DNA of 13,375 nt, taken from positions 1-13,375 of the forward strand of contig CAOJQZ010000064.1 in NCBI GenBank assembly GCA_948441955.1, in the 5' to 3' direction. How positions within the stretch are numbered: the first letter of the stretch is position 1; the number at the start of each line of letters is the position of its first letter. Source of the stretch: an uncultured Lachnospiraceae bacterium. Lineage in GTDB: Bacteria > Bacillota > Clostridia > Lachnospirales > Lachnospiraceae. The translations under genes were made by a program, and so were the position numbers. Below, in pieces: positions 13,251 through 13,375 of this stretch. The notes beneath the pieces are model-generated. The model did no database searches. It was not told the DNA's origin and saw only the letters and a list, made by a program, of their open reading frames with translations.

Positions 13251-13375
13251 ATCTCTATCAACTCCTGCGGTGCCACCCGGCTTGGTATTTGTTATATATA
13301 CCCACTCATGCGTACCATCATACGCGTGCTTTGTTAACGGAGTATCCTCTCCGGCTCACCTACTATAATCCTTAC
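13202..13375 (-). promoter_or_regulatory. T-box leader of the trpB2 gene (5' part cut off by the window)
   Basis: On the minus strand the T-box core GGGTGGCACCGC lies at 13267-13278, very close to the consensus. Downstream a terminator forms from TACTCTTGTCCCAGCA (13235-13250) and TGCATGGGATAAGGGTA (13209-13225) with one bulged A, followed by TTTTTTT (13202-13208). The TGTCCC of the terminator can instead pair with the GGG of the T-box, giving the antiterminator, so the two folds exclude each other. Small hairpins upstream (GCGTA with TACGC, GGAG with CTCC) fit the stems before the core. Stem I and the specifier codon lie beyond base 13375; tryptophan specificity is inferred from the gene. 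Confidence 0.9.

Noticed and set aside
1..13375. CRISPR arrays, tRNA or rRNA genes, insertion sequences, toxin-antitoxin or phage-defence modules
   Set aside because: No repeat arrays, tRNA-like folds, transposase motifs or defence gene signatures were seen on either strand.

Overview
The window is a stretch of Firmicutes core chromosome, most likely from a Lachnospiraceae-type Clostridia. The reasons are the neighbourhood rplU-prp-rpmA-obgE-yhbY-nadD-yqeK-rsfS, an L27 with the cleavable Firmicutes N-terminal extension, a T-box leader, a LexA with Gram-positive SOS-like operators, strong GGAGG ribosome binding sites and moderate GC. I see no rRNA or tRNA gene, CRISPR array, insertion sequence or prophage. 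The family assignments come from recognisable motifs; no database search was run.

Layout. (1) 43-2623: two overlapping genes for a radical SAM protein and its DUF2344 partner, a pair of unknown function usually found beside the L21/L27 genes. (2) 2695-5367: a promoter and a short leader with a 5'-terminal hairpin, then aspartate kinase, a two-CBS-domain protein and an amidohydrolase, tightly packed. This cluster sits where many relatives carry ribonuclease G/E. (3) 5381-9673: a promoter and L21-type leader, then rplU, prp and rpmA. A terminator-like attenuator separates these from obgE, yhbY, nadD, yqeK and rsfS, and the run ends in a long hairpin. (4) 9699-11699: lexA (minus) and a tyrosine recombinase (plus) diverge from a 236-bp region holding two abutting SOS-box-like operators over the lexA promoter. 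(5) 11752-13375: a minus-strand TrpB2-type tryptophan synthase beta gene behind a T-box leader whose 5' part lies outside the window.

How the genes work together. Region 3 is about ribosome assembly and its link to growth: L21, L27 and its processing protease Prp, the 50S-assembly GTPase Obg, the RNA-binding YhbY and the silencing factor RsfS. NAD synthesis (NadD) and Ap4A breakdown (YqeK) are co-transcribed with these. Regions 2 and 5 are amino-acid biosynthesis, each with its own 5' leader. Region 4 is DNA-damage control plus site-specific recombination.

Most of the window is ordinary. The points most worth a second look are the lysC 5'-terminal hairpin, a second CX3CX2C cluster in the radical SAM protein, the ghost ribosome binding site where rng would be expected, a dnaX-like slippery heptamer at the yhbY/nadD overlap, and the abutting SOS boxes in the lexA promoter.
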